A stretch of 12,543 nucleotides of DNA. It comes from Methanomicrobiales archaeon (GTDB lineage: Archaea > Halobacteriota > Methanomicrobia > Methanomicrobiales > Methanoculleaceae). Location of the stretch: positions 1 through 12,543 of the forward strand of contig JAAYND010000293.1 of NCBI GenBank assembly GCA_012521035.1, given 5' to 3'. Of the stretch, positions 7,128 to 12,543 are shown in pieces. Below the pieces are notes generated by a model. The model saw only the letters and a list, made by a program, of their open reading frames with translations. It was not told the origin of the DNA and did not search any database. A program made the translations under genes and the position numbers. Within the stretch, counting starts at the first letter, position 1. Each line of letters starts with the position of its first letter.

Positions 7128-7718
7128 TTATCCGCGTAGCGGGGTCAATCTATCGATCTGGCCGGGTACGGTCTTCTTCACCCGGAGCGCCGCCCTGCCA
7201 GCAGGTTTGATCTCGATGGCAAAGGTACCATGCGGGCCAAGATCGGTGCGGATATGTGGCGAGATGTTCAGGACGTAACACTCCCCGGTCTCCAGAAGGT
7301 TGTCGACATTGCTACAATACCGTTCCTGTACGCTCCAGCACCCTGGCTCGGGAAATGTATCAATAAGAAGGTCATTCTGCGGAACTATCTCTGTACGCCG
7401 GGGGCCGGCGATACGGATTGATACCGTGGTGATATCAATGGGCTCACCACCAGCGGTGAGACCGATAGGAACAATGATGTACTTTAATGATTCTGGAGAA
7501 TCACTGACACCGTAGACGGTTCCAGTTACCGTGCAGCTTGATCCTGCCTGCTGGATGCTCTGGTGAATGACCGACTGACTTTCCTGGGAGAAGTGAAAAC
7601 CCTCCCCCAGGATGGTGTAGGAGAAGATGGATGCAACCACGACAAACGCGATAAGCACGATTGCGGCCTCAAGCCCGGTGAATCCATTCTCTCCATTAGA
7701 ATAGTTCGATATAGACAT
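7128..7718 (-). CDS. Archaellin (archaeal flagellin), cysteine-containing
   Basis: A 196-residue secreted filament subunit. A short basic-poor leader ends ENG, followed by the archaellin signature FTGLEAAIVLIAF (residues 13-25) that continues as the hydrophobic polymerisation helix. Cleavage by a prearchaellin peptidase is expected after Gly12. The C-terminal part has the family pattern DNLLETGE (139-146), GTFAIEIKP (164-172) and a terminal RVKKTVPGQI. Four cysteines (62, 127, 135, 147) are unusual for archaellins. There is one N-glycosylation sequon in the mature part (NIS at 151). A TTG at 7727 would add three residues, but the ATG at 7718 has AGGAG at 7732-7728 nine nt upstream and is preferred. 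The start overlaps the upstream archaellin's end by 23 nt. No archaellum motor genes are seen nearby. It could be a minor archaellin or a pilin-like subunit. Confidence 0.85.
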   Translation of the reverse strand: MSISNYSNGENGFTGLEAAIVLIAFVVVASIFSYTILGEGFHFSQESQSVIHQSIQQAGSSCTVTGTVYGVSDSPESLKYIIVPIGLTAGGEPIDITTVSIRIAGPRRTEIVPQNDLLIDTFPEPGCWSVQERYCSNVDNLLETGECYVLNISPHIRTDLGPHGTFAIEIKPAGRAALRVKKTVPGQIDRLTPLRG

Positions 7719-8256
7719 TTCTCCCAACTCCTGCAGGGATGGTCCTGGTCAATGAGGCGGCTGCCCCATCCGCGGTAGTCATCCCGATAGTAAACGTCTC
7801 CCCTCGCTGAATTTTCATGCTCAGCACATCCAGTCTTATCATAACGACCTCCCCCGCCTCCAGGAGGTTGTTGTTGTCCTTCCGGTATCGCCAGGTTATC
7901 TTTTTGATTCCCGGGTCACCGGGAGGAAACGCGATAGATGCATCTTTTGTGGTTATCGTATAGACAACACCCTCCATATCGACCGCAGCAAGATCGGTTG
8001 CGGTCTCAAGGTCGAACTCAATGAAATCAAGATAACCCAGACCGCTGAGTTTGGCGATAACAGTCTGCCCGGGGCGGATGGCCGATCCGGACTTTTTGAG
8101 GGCGGTATGCATCACTTCCTGGTCTTTTTGCGATGTGGCGATGCCCGCACCGACCACGGCATACGCGAATACCGATGCAACGACGATGAAAGCGATGAAG
8201 ACAATCGCTGCCTCCAGTCCGGTAAATGCCTGATCATCCCCCCTGACCCGGGTCAT
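7696..8256 (-). CDS. Archaellin (archaeal flagellin)
   Basis: A 186-residue secreted subunit, first gene of a two-archaellin unit. The leader MTRVRGDDQA is followed by FTGLEAAIVFIAFIVVASVF (11-30), the class III signal and polymerisation helix; cleavage is expected after Ala10. Later blocks match archaellins: WRYRKDNNNLLEAGEVVMI (122-140) and RGETFTIGMTTADGAAASLT, ending RTIPAGVG. It has no cysteine. The ATG at 8256 has no strong Shine-Dalgarno site but lies about 28 nt after a TATA-like TTTTAAT, consistent with a leaderless message. Its TAA (7698-7696) lies inside the next gene, so the two are cotranscribed and probably coupled. DNA identity to the second gene is limited outside the signature, so the pair is an old duplication. 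Confidence 0.88.
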   Translation of the reverse strand: MTRVRGDDQAFTGLEAAIVFIAFIVVASVFAYAVVGAGIATSQKDQEVMHTALKKSGSAIRPGQTVIAKLSGLGYLDFIEFDLETATDLAAVDMEGVVYTITTKDASIAFPPGDPGIKKITWRYRKDNNNLLEAGEVVMIRLDVLSMKIQRGETFTIGMTTADGAAASLTRTIPAGVGRNVYIELF

Positions 8257-8280
8257 CTATCCAGGGTTAGATCTGCGTCA

Positions 8281-8287
8281 ATTAAAA
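8281..8287 (-). promoter_or_regulatory. TATA-like element for the archaellin pair
   Basis: On the minus strand TTTTAAT is centred about 28 nt before the ATG at 8256. This is the spacing expected for a leaderless archaeal transcript. No convincing BRE is seen upstream, so confidence is moderate. Confidence 0.42.
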
Positions 8288-8498
8288 TGTGCTGATATTT
8301 CCCGGGATCATCTCTCGATCGGCACCTGGAAAATCGCGCGATGCGCGACCCTGCCCGGTAGAGCCCATGTTGCCCCCATCGGCCGGCATCAGGAACTCCT
8401 CTCCCCGTGGATGGCAGGGGTACGTCGATAATGCCCGGAGTTCATCCCTCCGGAACGTCAGTCTCAATCAGATCGCAAGGATCGATCCCGGGGCGCTA

Positions 8499-8553
8499 CC
8501 GGAGGGTAGTTCAGTCCCGTTCACCCCTGCCCTGCAGAGCAACGACCCTCCGG
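8499..8553. repeat. Inverted repeat CCGGAGGGT / ACCCTCCGG upstream of a promoter
   Basis: CCGGAGGGT at 8499-8507 and its exact reverse complement ACCCTCCGG at 8545-8553 are separated by 37 bp. The right arm ends 3 bp before the TATA box of the DUF1616 gene, overlapping where a BRE would be. The same core CCCTCCGG occurs again at 8446-8453, 100 bp from the copy at 8546. This could be a set of regulator sites, although GC-rich octamers are not rare in such DNA. Confidence 0.4.
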
Positions 8554-8556
8554 GAA

Positions 8557-8566
8557 TTTATATATA
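8557..8566 (+). promoter_or_regulatory. Strong TATA box for the DUF1616 gene
   Basis: TTTATATATA is the best TATA box in the window, centred about 30 nt before the ATG at 8591. Initiation 22-27 nt downstream gives a leader of only a few nt, and there is no Shine-Dalgarno site before the ATG, so the mRNA is probably leaderless. Confidence 0.65.
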
Positions 8567-8590
8567 CTTACGCCCTTTCATGGGTAGCAG

Positions 8591-9373
8591 ATGCCGTCCA
8601 AATCCATCACCAGACCCCTCGCCGGATCTCCTGCACTCACGACCGCCTGTGCATGGAATCTCGTCGTCGTTGTTGCTATATCCCTTCTGACCTTCAATAA
8701 ACCCCTTCCCGGGGCTGTCTGTGTCCTGGCGCTCGTCTCCTCTGTCACCGTCATCGGACTGACCATCCACTCTCATGGAGGATCCGGTATCATCGCCGGA
8801 CCGGGTGCGCTGTTCCGCCGGTATAGGGCACGCATCGACATGTTCTTTGCTGCGGTAAAAGAGTCTCCTTCTGGTGATTCTCTCTCCCCGATCGAACTGG
8901 CCGTGAGTATCGTTCTTATACTTGCTGTCGTTGTAGCTGCCGGGACGACGATCTTTATCATCCTCTCGCCGGAGGAGGGAGAGAAGTTCACCGAGTTCTA
9001 CATCCTCGGGCCAAAAGGAAAGGCAGCCGATTACCCGACAGAATTCATGTCCCGAACCCCACAGACGGTTATCATCGGCATAGGGAACCAGGAGTACCAG
9101 GATATTACCTACATCGTGGAGACGTTTGCCGTGCGGAGCAGGTTCAATGCGGCAACGAACCAGTCGGTGATCGACTCCGCGACACTCCTTGATCGGTTCT
9201 CAGTCACCGTAGCGCATAACCAGACCGTAGAGCAGCCTTACACCTTCCGGATCATGGACTCAAATACAAACAGGCTTGAGTTCCTCCTCTTCAAAGAAGC
9301 ACCTCCGGATGACCCTGCCGATCATATATCTGCCAGTTACCGGGACCTGCACCTCTGGCTACGTGTGCACTGA
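8591..9373 (+). CDS. DUF1616 family membrane-anchored protein
   Basis: 260 residues. Hydrophobic segments at about 23-35, 41-59 and 103-125 are followed by an extracellular-type beta-rich domain. Matching features of archaeal DUF1616 proteins are the stretch LSPEEGEKFTEFYILGPKGKA (125-145), where family members read close to PKEGE-FTEFY-LGP, then ADYPTEF, a T-V-I-I-G-I-G-N block (159-166), RLEFLLFK (228-235) and the terminal YRDLHLWLRVH. The N-terminal membrane part is shorter than in most members. The function of the family is unknown; a cell-envelope role is likely from its topology. The ATG at 8591 is chosen over an out-of-frame ATG at 8580 because it opens the family frame. It is divergent from the archaellin pair and shares their intergenic region. 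Confidence 0.82.
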   Translation: MPSKSITRPLAGSPALTTACAWNLVVVVAISLLTFNKPLPGAVCVLALVSSVTVIGLTIHSHGGSGIIAGPGALFRRYRARIDMFFAAVKESPSGDSLSPIELAVSIVLILAVVVAAGTTIFIILSPEEGEKFTEFYILGPKGKAADYPTEFMSRTPQTVIIGIGNQEYQDITYIVETFAVRSRFNAATNQSVIDSATLLDRFSVTVAHNQTVEQPYTFRIMDSNTNRLEFLLFKEAPPDDPADHISASYRDLHLWLRVH

Positions 9374-9461
9374 TGGTGGCACCAACCACCCTCTGATTTT
9401 CCCCATCTCTCTCACCTGCGCAAGATTCCGGTCTATCTCAGGCAATCAACCGCTCCAAACC

Positions 9462-9496
9462 TTTATAGCCACAAACAGTCATAGAAATTCTGAGGT
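9462..9496 (+). promoter_or_regulatory. Promoter and ribosome binding site of the secreted protein gene
   Basis: TCCAAAC (BRE-like) followed by CTTTATAG puts a TATA box at 9462-9468. Initiation near 9488-9491 would give a leader of about 12-15 nt. A GAGGT at 9492-9496, six nt before the ATG at 9503, is a good ribosome binding site. The 129-bp gap after the DUF1616 gene also contains a short GGTGG/CCACC hairpin (9375-9390) followed by a T-rich stretch that might end the upstream transcript. Confidence 0.55.
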
Positions 9497-9502
9497 ACAA
9501 GG

Positions 9503-9997
9503 ATGAAACGCGGGATCCTGGCCGCCTCCCTCCTGATCCTGGCATTCATGATAGCTCCGGCGAGTGCCTTCAGCGCTGATGAGCTTCGGATACTGGTGGA
9601 TGAGGACGGGGGCGCAGATATAACCTTTAACTACAGTCTTTCGTGGATCGAGAAGATAGCAGTATTCTTCAAGATCACTGAACCGGAACAGGAGCTGAAG
9701 TCTGCACTTGAGGGGGCAACCGGTGCGCCTGTAACAGTGACTTCGGCCAGCAGCAACGCCGCCTCGTTCTCGGTCCCGGGCTTTGCAAAGATCCAGAAGA
9801 CCGATGACGGGACCACCTACTCCACACCAGCACTCGACTTCACCGGGGCACAGAAGGTGCTTGAGAGCTACTGGTTTGCGGCGCTGATAAGTGTGGATTT
9901 CTCCCCGGACCTGACACTGGTTCGGTTCCCTGATGGTCACGAGGAGACCTTCTCCAACCAGAGCGCCATCCCGCCACTCTCTCACACCGTCCTGTGA
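9503..9997 (+). CDS. Small secreted protein of unknown function
   Basis: A 164-residue protein with a clear Sec signal peptide: a positively charged start (MKRG), a hydrophobic core from about 5 to 18, and a cleavage site after APASA (residue 22). The mature part of about 142 residues begins FSADELRILVDEDGGADITF, and contains SWIEKIAVFFKI near 47-58, a Ser/Ala/Thr-rich section (70-93), YSTPALDF and ESYWFAALISVDFSP near 121-135. There is no second membrane segment, no lipobox cysteine and no cysteine at all, so it is probably released or held in the envelope by partners. It resembles conserved archaeal surface proteins in style, but I cannot name a family. It has its own promoter and a T tract downstream, so it is a single-gene unit. 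Confidence 0.78.
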   Translation: MKRGILAASLLILAFMIAPASAFSADELRILVDEDGGADITFNYSLSWIEKIAVFFKITEPEQELKSALEGATGAPVTVTSASSNAASFSVPGFAKIQKTDDGTTYSTPALDFTGAQKVLESYWFAALISVDFSPDLTLVRFPDGHEETFSNQSAIPPLSHTVL

Positions 9998-10013
9998 GTG
10001 GACTCGGCGGATC

Positions 10014-10020
10014 TTTTTTT
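10014..10020 (+). terminator. T-tract terminator after the secreted protein gene
   Basis: Seven consecutive T residues follow the stop at 9997 by 17 nt. Archaeal RNA polymerase terminates at such U runs without needing a strong hairpin. The tract fills the 22-bp gap between this gene and the convergent permease, whose stop codon uses its last base. Confidence 0.6.
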
Positions 10021-11264
10021 CATAGCATTATCTCAACGATCAGCGCCACCGCGAGCGTGACAAGGCCTGCCGCCGAGAGCGGGAGTGTGTAGTTCCGCAC
10101 GACCCCTGAAAATTCGTCGCCGGTCACCCTCTTGAGCACCCAGAAGAAGGGGTCGCTCACGTAGGAGAACATAAACGCCCCCGCGGAGATCATGAGCACC
10201 AGAGCGAGCGGGTTGATCGCGAGGGCTGCCGGGATGGTGGCGAGGATGGTGGAGGTGACGGTTGCGGTGACGACCCTCGACCCCTGTGCCGCCTGCATCA
10301 GGGCGGCTATGACAAACGGCAGGAGTGTTATGGGGAGGATACCCTGGACCTGCGCGGCAACGTCGGCAGGAAACGCACTCGCCGCGATGATGCTACCGAA
10401 CGCTCCGGCGCCGGCGAGGTCGAATATGATTATCCCGGCATTCTTTGTTCCGCGTGCAAACCCTCTCTCCCGCGCGTCCGGGGGAACTATGGCGAGCGCG
10501 CAGAAGAGCCCGGCGAGGAGCGCCAGGTTGATATCTGCGAGGACGTGAAGCGAGGGAACCAGGGACCCGATTGCGAGCATCAGTACGATGACGATGAACG
10601 GTAGCCAGGCGCGACGCTTCCACTCCGAAGTCCCGGTGTCGGGAGGTGCTGACTCTGTCGAAGGTTGTGTGCGGGATCGCAGGAGAAGGAGGAGTCCGGC
10701 GAGGATCAGGAGGGATACCGGGAGGGCTATGAGGTTGATCTCCCAGGGCCGGCCGGGGAAGAGACCGAGGGTTGTTGTTGTAGAGTAGACCACGAGGGCG
10801 GGGTACAGGAGCACGTATGATACCATCCCTGCGACACCTGCGCAGTAGAGGAGAGTCCGGGCCGCCTGCCGGTCAGTGTGCAGGTGGGTGAGTATGGGAG
10901 CGAGGATGACAAACGATGTGATACCGCACATCAGCGGGACGGAGAGGAGGTAACCGGCTGTCCCTGCGGTGAGGAGGGGGCGGCGCACCAGCCCCCGGAT
11001 GCTCGCGACGATATCCGCTACGAGACCTCCCTCTCGGAGTACCTGGGCGATCCCGACTCCGCAGAAGATGACGACCCCGAGGACGGAGAAGATCCGGCCT
11101 GCACCGCCCGTGATCGTCGGTACGATCGTCTCCACCGGTATACCGGCGAGGAGGCCGAAGAGGACCGATGTCCCGATCAGGGTGAGGAACGGGGGGAGGC
11201 GGTACCGGAGCGACGCGACGGTGATCACCAGGAGGGCGAGGGCGAAGGGGATGAGGGTATTCAT
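10020..11264 (-). CDS. GntP-family permease (gluconate:H+ symporter family)
   Basis: A 414-residue integral membrane protein with roughly 11-12 hydrophobic segments. GntP-like features are the GGAGRIFSVLGVVIFCGVGI segment (about 53-72), the paired re-entrant-type AAQGSRVVTATVTST segment and FSYVSDPFFWVLKRVTGDEF near the C-terminus, equivalent to the RVAQGSATVA and HVNDSGFW regions of known members. A hydrophilic Ser/Thr/Pro loop (RTQPSTESAPPDTGTSEWKR) divides the two halves. The substrate is probably an organic acid or sugar acid, but it cannot be read from sequence. The ATG at 11264 shares its A with the TGA of the methyltransferase (TGATG); an in-frame TTG at 11267 would add one residue. 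The ribosome site is weak, so translation is probably coupled to the methyltransferase. Confidence 0.8.
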   Translation of the reverse strand: MNTLIPFALALLVITVASLRYRLPPFLTLIGTSVLFGLLAGIPVETIVPTITGGAGRIFSVLGVVIFCGVGIAQVLREGGLVADIVASIRGLVRRPLLTAGTAGYLLSVPLMCGITSFVILAPILTHLHTDRQAARTLLYCAGVAGMVSYVLLYPALVVYSTTTTLGLFPGRPWEINLIALPVSLLILAGLLLLLRSRTQPSTESAPPDTGTSEWKRRAWLPFIVIVLMLAIGSLVPSLHVLADINLALLAGLFCALAIVPPDARERGFARGTKNAGIIIFDLAGAGAFGSIIAASAFPADVAAQVQGILPITLLPFVIAALMQAAQGSRVVTATVTSTILATIPAALAINPLALVLMISAGAFMFSYVSDPFFWVLKRVTGDEFSGVVRNYTLPLSAAGLVTLAVALIVEIML

Positions 11265-12151
11265 CAACCGCGCCCCGGGGGATTAAGGAATGAAGATAGG
11301 TCGCGTTGTTCCTGGCTGCACGCCTCAACGATCCTGGCCTCTGCGATCTCCTGATAGGCGGGGTCGATCTCAAACCCGATGTAGTCTACGCCGAGAGCGA
11401 TCGCTGCGAGTGCTGTGTTCCCGATGCCCATGAAGGGATCCAGAACGAGCGTTCCCGGGCGGCAACCGTGGAGCTGGATGCACATCTCCGGGAGTTTCAC
11501 CGGGTATGTGGTCGGGTGGGGCCGGGAGGAGCGGATGGTCTGGTAAGGGATGAACCAGGTGTTCCCCCGATCGCGGAGGTCCTGCTCCGCTGCCTTCCAC
11601 CTCCCTATGTTGCTCTTGTCCTGGTAGGGGACGCCGACGCTCAGTTTATCCAGGGTTACATCCCCCCTCTTCGTGAAGTGAAAGATATGCTCATGGCACT
11701 GGCTCAGGTAGCGGGGGCTGTTCACCGGCTGGTAGTGGCCGACGGCTATATCGCCGGTGATATTCTCGTAATTACCCACATCCTCTTTCTCGATGGCGAT
11801 CGACTTGATCCAGTGGATGACGTTCTGGAGCGCAAAATGTGGTCGAAATCGTCTGGCGACGTCGAAAGGAACCCAGGGGTCGCTTGGTTTGCCGCCGATA
11901 TTGAGGAAGAACGAGCCATCGCCGGCGAGGACCCGGGCGGCCGCTATGGCGACCTCCTCCATCCAGTCGAGGTAGTCTTCCCGGGGTTGTCTGTCATCGT
12001 AGGATCTGTAGCCTTTTCCTATGTTGTAGGGCGGTGATGTGACTATGATATCGACCGAACCTGCCGGAAGGCGCTCCATCCCCTCCATGCAGTCCATGGT
12101 ATGGATGGTGTTGATGGCAAGCCCGCCGGTGCCTATCTTCTCTTCTGCCAC
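11264..12151 (-). CDS. Beta-class DNA methyltransferase (TSPPY, probable N4-cytosine)
   Basis: A 295-residue S-adenosylmethionine-dependent site-specific DNA methylase of the N4/N6 family (PF01555). The catalytic motif IV TSPPYNIG (38-45) comes first. The target-recognition region is about 115-205. Then come HPTTYPVKLPEM (motif X region, 212-223), the cofactor motif I DPFMGIGNT (238-246) and GFEIDP (259-264). This order defines the beta class. The Thr-Ser-Pro-Pro-Tyr form favours N4-cytosine methylation over N6-adenine (family knowledge). The target site is not readable from sequence. No restriction gene lies beside it, so it appears solitary within the window. The start is GTG at 12151; the nearest GGGAGG is 25 nt upstream, across a palindrome, so the start is less certain than the rest. 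Its stop overlaps the permease start. Confidence 0.92.
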   Translation of the reverse strand: MAEEKIGTGGLAINTIHTMDCMEGMERLPAGSVDIIVTSPPYNIGKGYRSYDDRQPREDYLDWMEEVAIAAARVLAGDGSFFLNIGGKPSDPWVPFDVARRFRPHFALQNVIHWIKSIAIEKEDVGNYENITGDIAVGHYQPVNSPRYLSQCHEHIFHFTKRGDVTLDKLSVGVPYQDKSNIGRWKAAEQDLRDRGNTWFIPYQTIRSSRPHPTTYPVKLPEMCIQLHGCRPGTLVLDPFMGIGNTALAAIALGVDYIGFEIDPAYQEIAEARIVEACSQEQRDLSSFLNPPGRG

Positions 12152-12156
12152 TCTTG

Positions 12157-12169
12157 ATCACTTAGTGAT
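12157..12169. repeat. 13-bp palindrome before the methyltransferase start
   Basis: ATCACTTAGTGAT has perfect 6-bp arms around a central base. It sits 5 nt upstream of the GTG start of the methyltransferase, between that start and GGGAGG at 12182-12177 on the minus strand. It may be an operator, or an RNA hairpin (5-bp stem, 3-nt loop) that shortens the effective distance from GGGAGG to the start codon. Confidence 0.55.
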
Positions 12170-12305
12170 TCGCGGTCCTCCCAAAAAAAGGTGGATGGAT
12201 GGGGTTTTTGTTCCCGCCCGGAGATCTCTAGCTCTTATCCGGATTGTACCGGCAGTGAGCAGCCGGGTTAACCCTGGAATACTATCTCCACCCTTCGAGG
12301 CAGAT

Positions 12306-12413
12306 ATGGATGAAATCATGGCAGAGATCTGTGAAGGCGGAGAAGTCCTTCGTTTGGTCCCGAAAGCACCCTCTACAGGCCTGCTTGCCGCCTCTTCTGC
12401 GGTGGCCCGATGA
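12306..12413 (+). CDS. Doubtful small open frame (35 residues)
   Basis: The frame begins MDEIMAEICEGGEV, continues LRLVPKAPSTG and ends at a TGA. The only support is a GAGG at 12297-12300 at workable spacing and a plausible acidic start. No TATA box, no recognisable family and no conserved neighbour back it. The same reading frame remains open past the stop for 36 more codons, which would fit a broken gene. Listed so it is not lost; probably not a functional gene. Confidence 0.15.
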   Translation: MDEIMAEICEGGEVLRLVPKAPSTGLLAASSAVAR

Positions 12414-12543
12414 CCGCGGCGGCGGGCATGCACCAGCGATGCCAGTCGGTCATGCGCGCTGATATGCTGCTCTATTGAGGCCGGCGGCCATATCACTCTC
12501 TTCAAGAAAAGATCGAAAATCTGAGTTCTTAGAGCCTCAGCCG

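Larger units (their letters stand above)
8257..8590. other. Divergent intergenic region between archaellin and DUF1616 genes
   Basis: These 334 bp hold no gene I can support. Open frames crossing the region have no ribosome site, no family motif and low-complexity composition. It contains both divergent TATA boxes (8281-8287 minus, 8557-8566 plus), a 6-bp-arm palindrome with 3-nt loop (TCGCGC/GCGCGA at 8334-8348), and a perfect 9-bp inverted repeat plus a third related octamer ahead of the plus-strand TATA box. Confidence 0.6.
12152..12543. other. Region upstream of the methyltransferase with no supported gene
   Basis: Frames on both strands here lack family motifs and proper ribosome sites. 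On the minus strand CCTTTTTTTGG (12191-12181) and GGGAGG (12182-12177) precede the methyltransferase and may belong to its promoter or to a terminator of an upstream gene. On the plus strand a 35-codon frame at 12306-12413 has a GAGG five nt ahead (12297-12300), and the same frame reads on after its TGA to another stop at 12522. It could be a decayed small gene, but the evidence is thin. Confidence 0.45.

Noticed and set aside
8289..8690. 133-codon plus-strand frame across the divergent intergenic region
   Set aside because: Ser/Pro/Arg-rich composition with no motif, and it runs through a strong TATA box and into the DUF1616 gene in another frame.
11306..12037. 243-codon plus-strand frame inside the methyltransferase
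   Set aside because: Antisense shadow of an intact methylase with all motifs in order.
12158..12505. 115-codon minus-strand frame upstream of the methyltransferase
   Set aside because: Starts without a ribosome site, composition is Arg/Ala/Ser-rich, and no family is recognisable.
1..12543. CRISPR arrays, insertion sequences and rRNA/tRNA genes
   Set aside because: No regularly spaced direct repeats, transposase motifs, terminal inverted repeats or RNA gene signatures were seen.

Overview
This window looks like a piece of chromosome from a GC-rich methanogenic archaeon, most likely a Methanoculleus-like member of the Methanomicrobiales. The evidence is an archaeal-type 3-dehydroquinate synthase II, two archaellins with the FTGLEAAIV class III signal typical of that order, a DUF1616 membrane protein, archaeal TATA boxes about 28-30 nt before start codons, and Shine-Dalgarno sites plus ATGA overlaps inside the operon. 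The genus is inferred from protein character, not from a search.

Region 1 (about 1-6247, + strand) is one tightly packed aromatic amino acid operon. The order is the tail of an unseen upstream gene, DHQ synthase II, prephenate dehydrogenase (tyrA), prephenate dehydratase (pheA), EPSP synthase (aroA), a shikimate kinase-shikimate dehydrogenase fusion (aroK-aroE) and chorismate synthase (aroC). Adjacent genes overlap by 4 nt or nearly touch. Together they cover dehydroquinate formation, shikimate to chorismate, and the last prephenate steps to Phe and Tyr. 3-Dehydroquinate dehydratase (aroD) and chorismate mutase are not in the window and must be supplied from elsewhere. The kinase domain is the bacterial P-loop type rather than the GHMP type usual in archaea.

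Region 2 (6248-10020) carries cell-surface genes. On the + strand is a PF04307-type membrane protein (YdjM-like). Convergent with it, on the - strand, are two overlapping archaellin genes, one of them with four cysteines. Divergent from the archaellins are a DUF1616 membrane-anchored protein and then a small secreted protein of unknown function. Three of these transcription units have TATA boxes placed so that the mRNA would be leaderless or nearly so.

Region 3 (10020-12543, - strand) holds a solitary beta-class DNA methyltransferase (TSPPY type, probably N4-cytosine) whose stop codon overlaps the start of a GntP-family permease. A 13-bp palindrome sits just before the methyltransferase start. 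The last 392 bp contain no gene I can support.

The strongest points for a second look are the kinase-dehydrogenase fusion beside aroA, which resembles part of the fungal AROM order, the cysteine-bearing archaellin, the methyltransferase-permease coupling with its palindrome, and the CTAG scarcity/GATC abundance of the DNA. I do not see a clearly novel multi-gene system.
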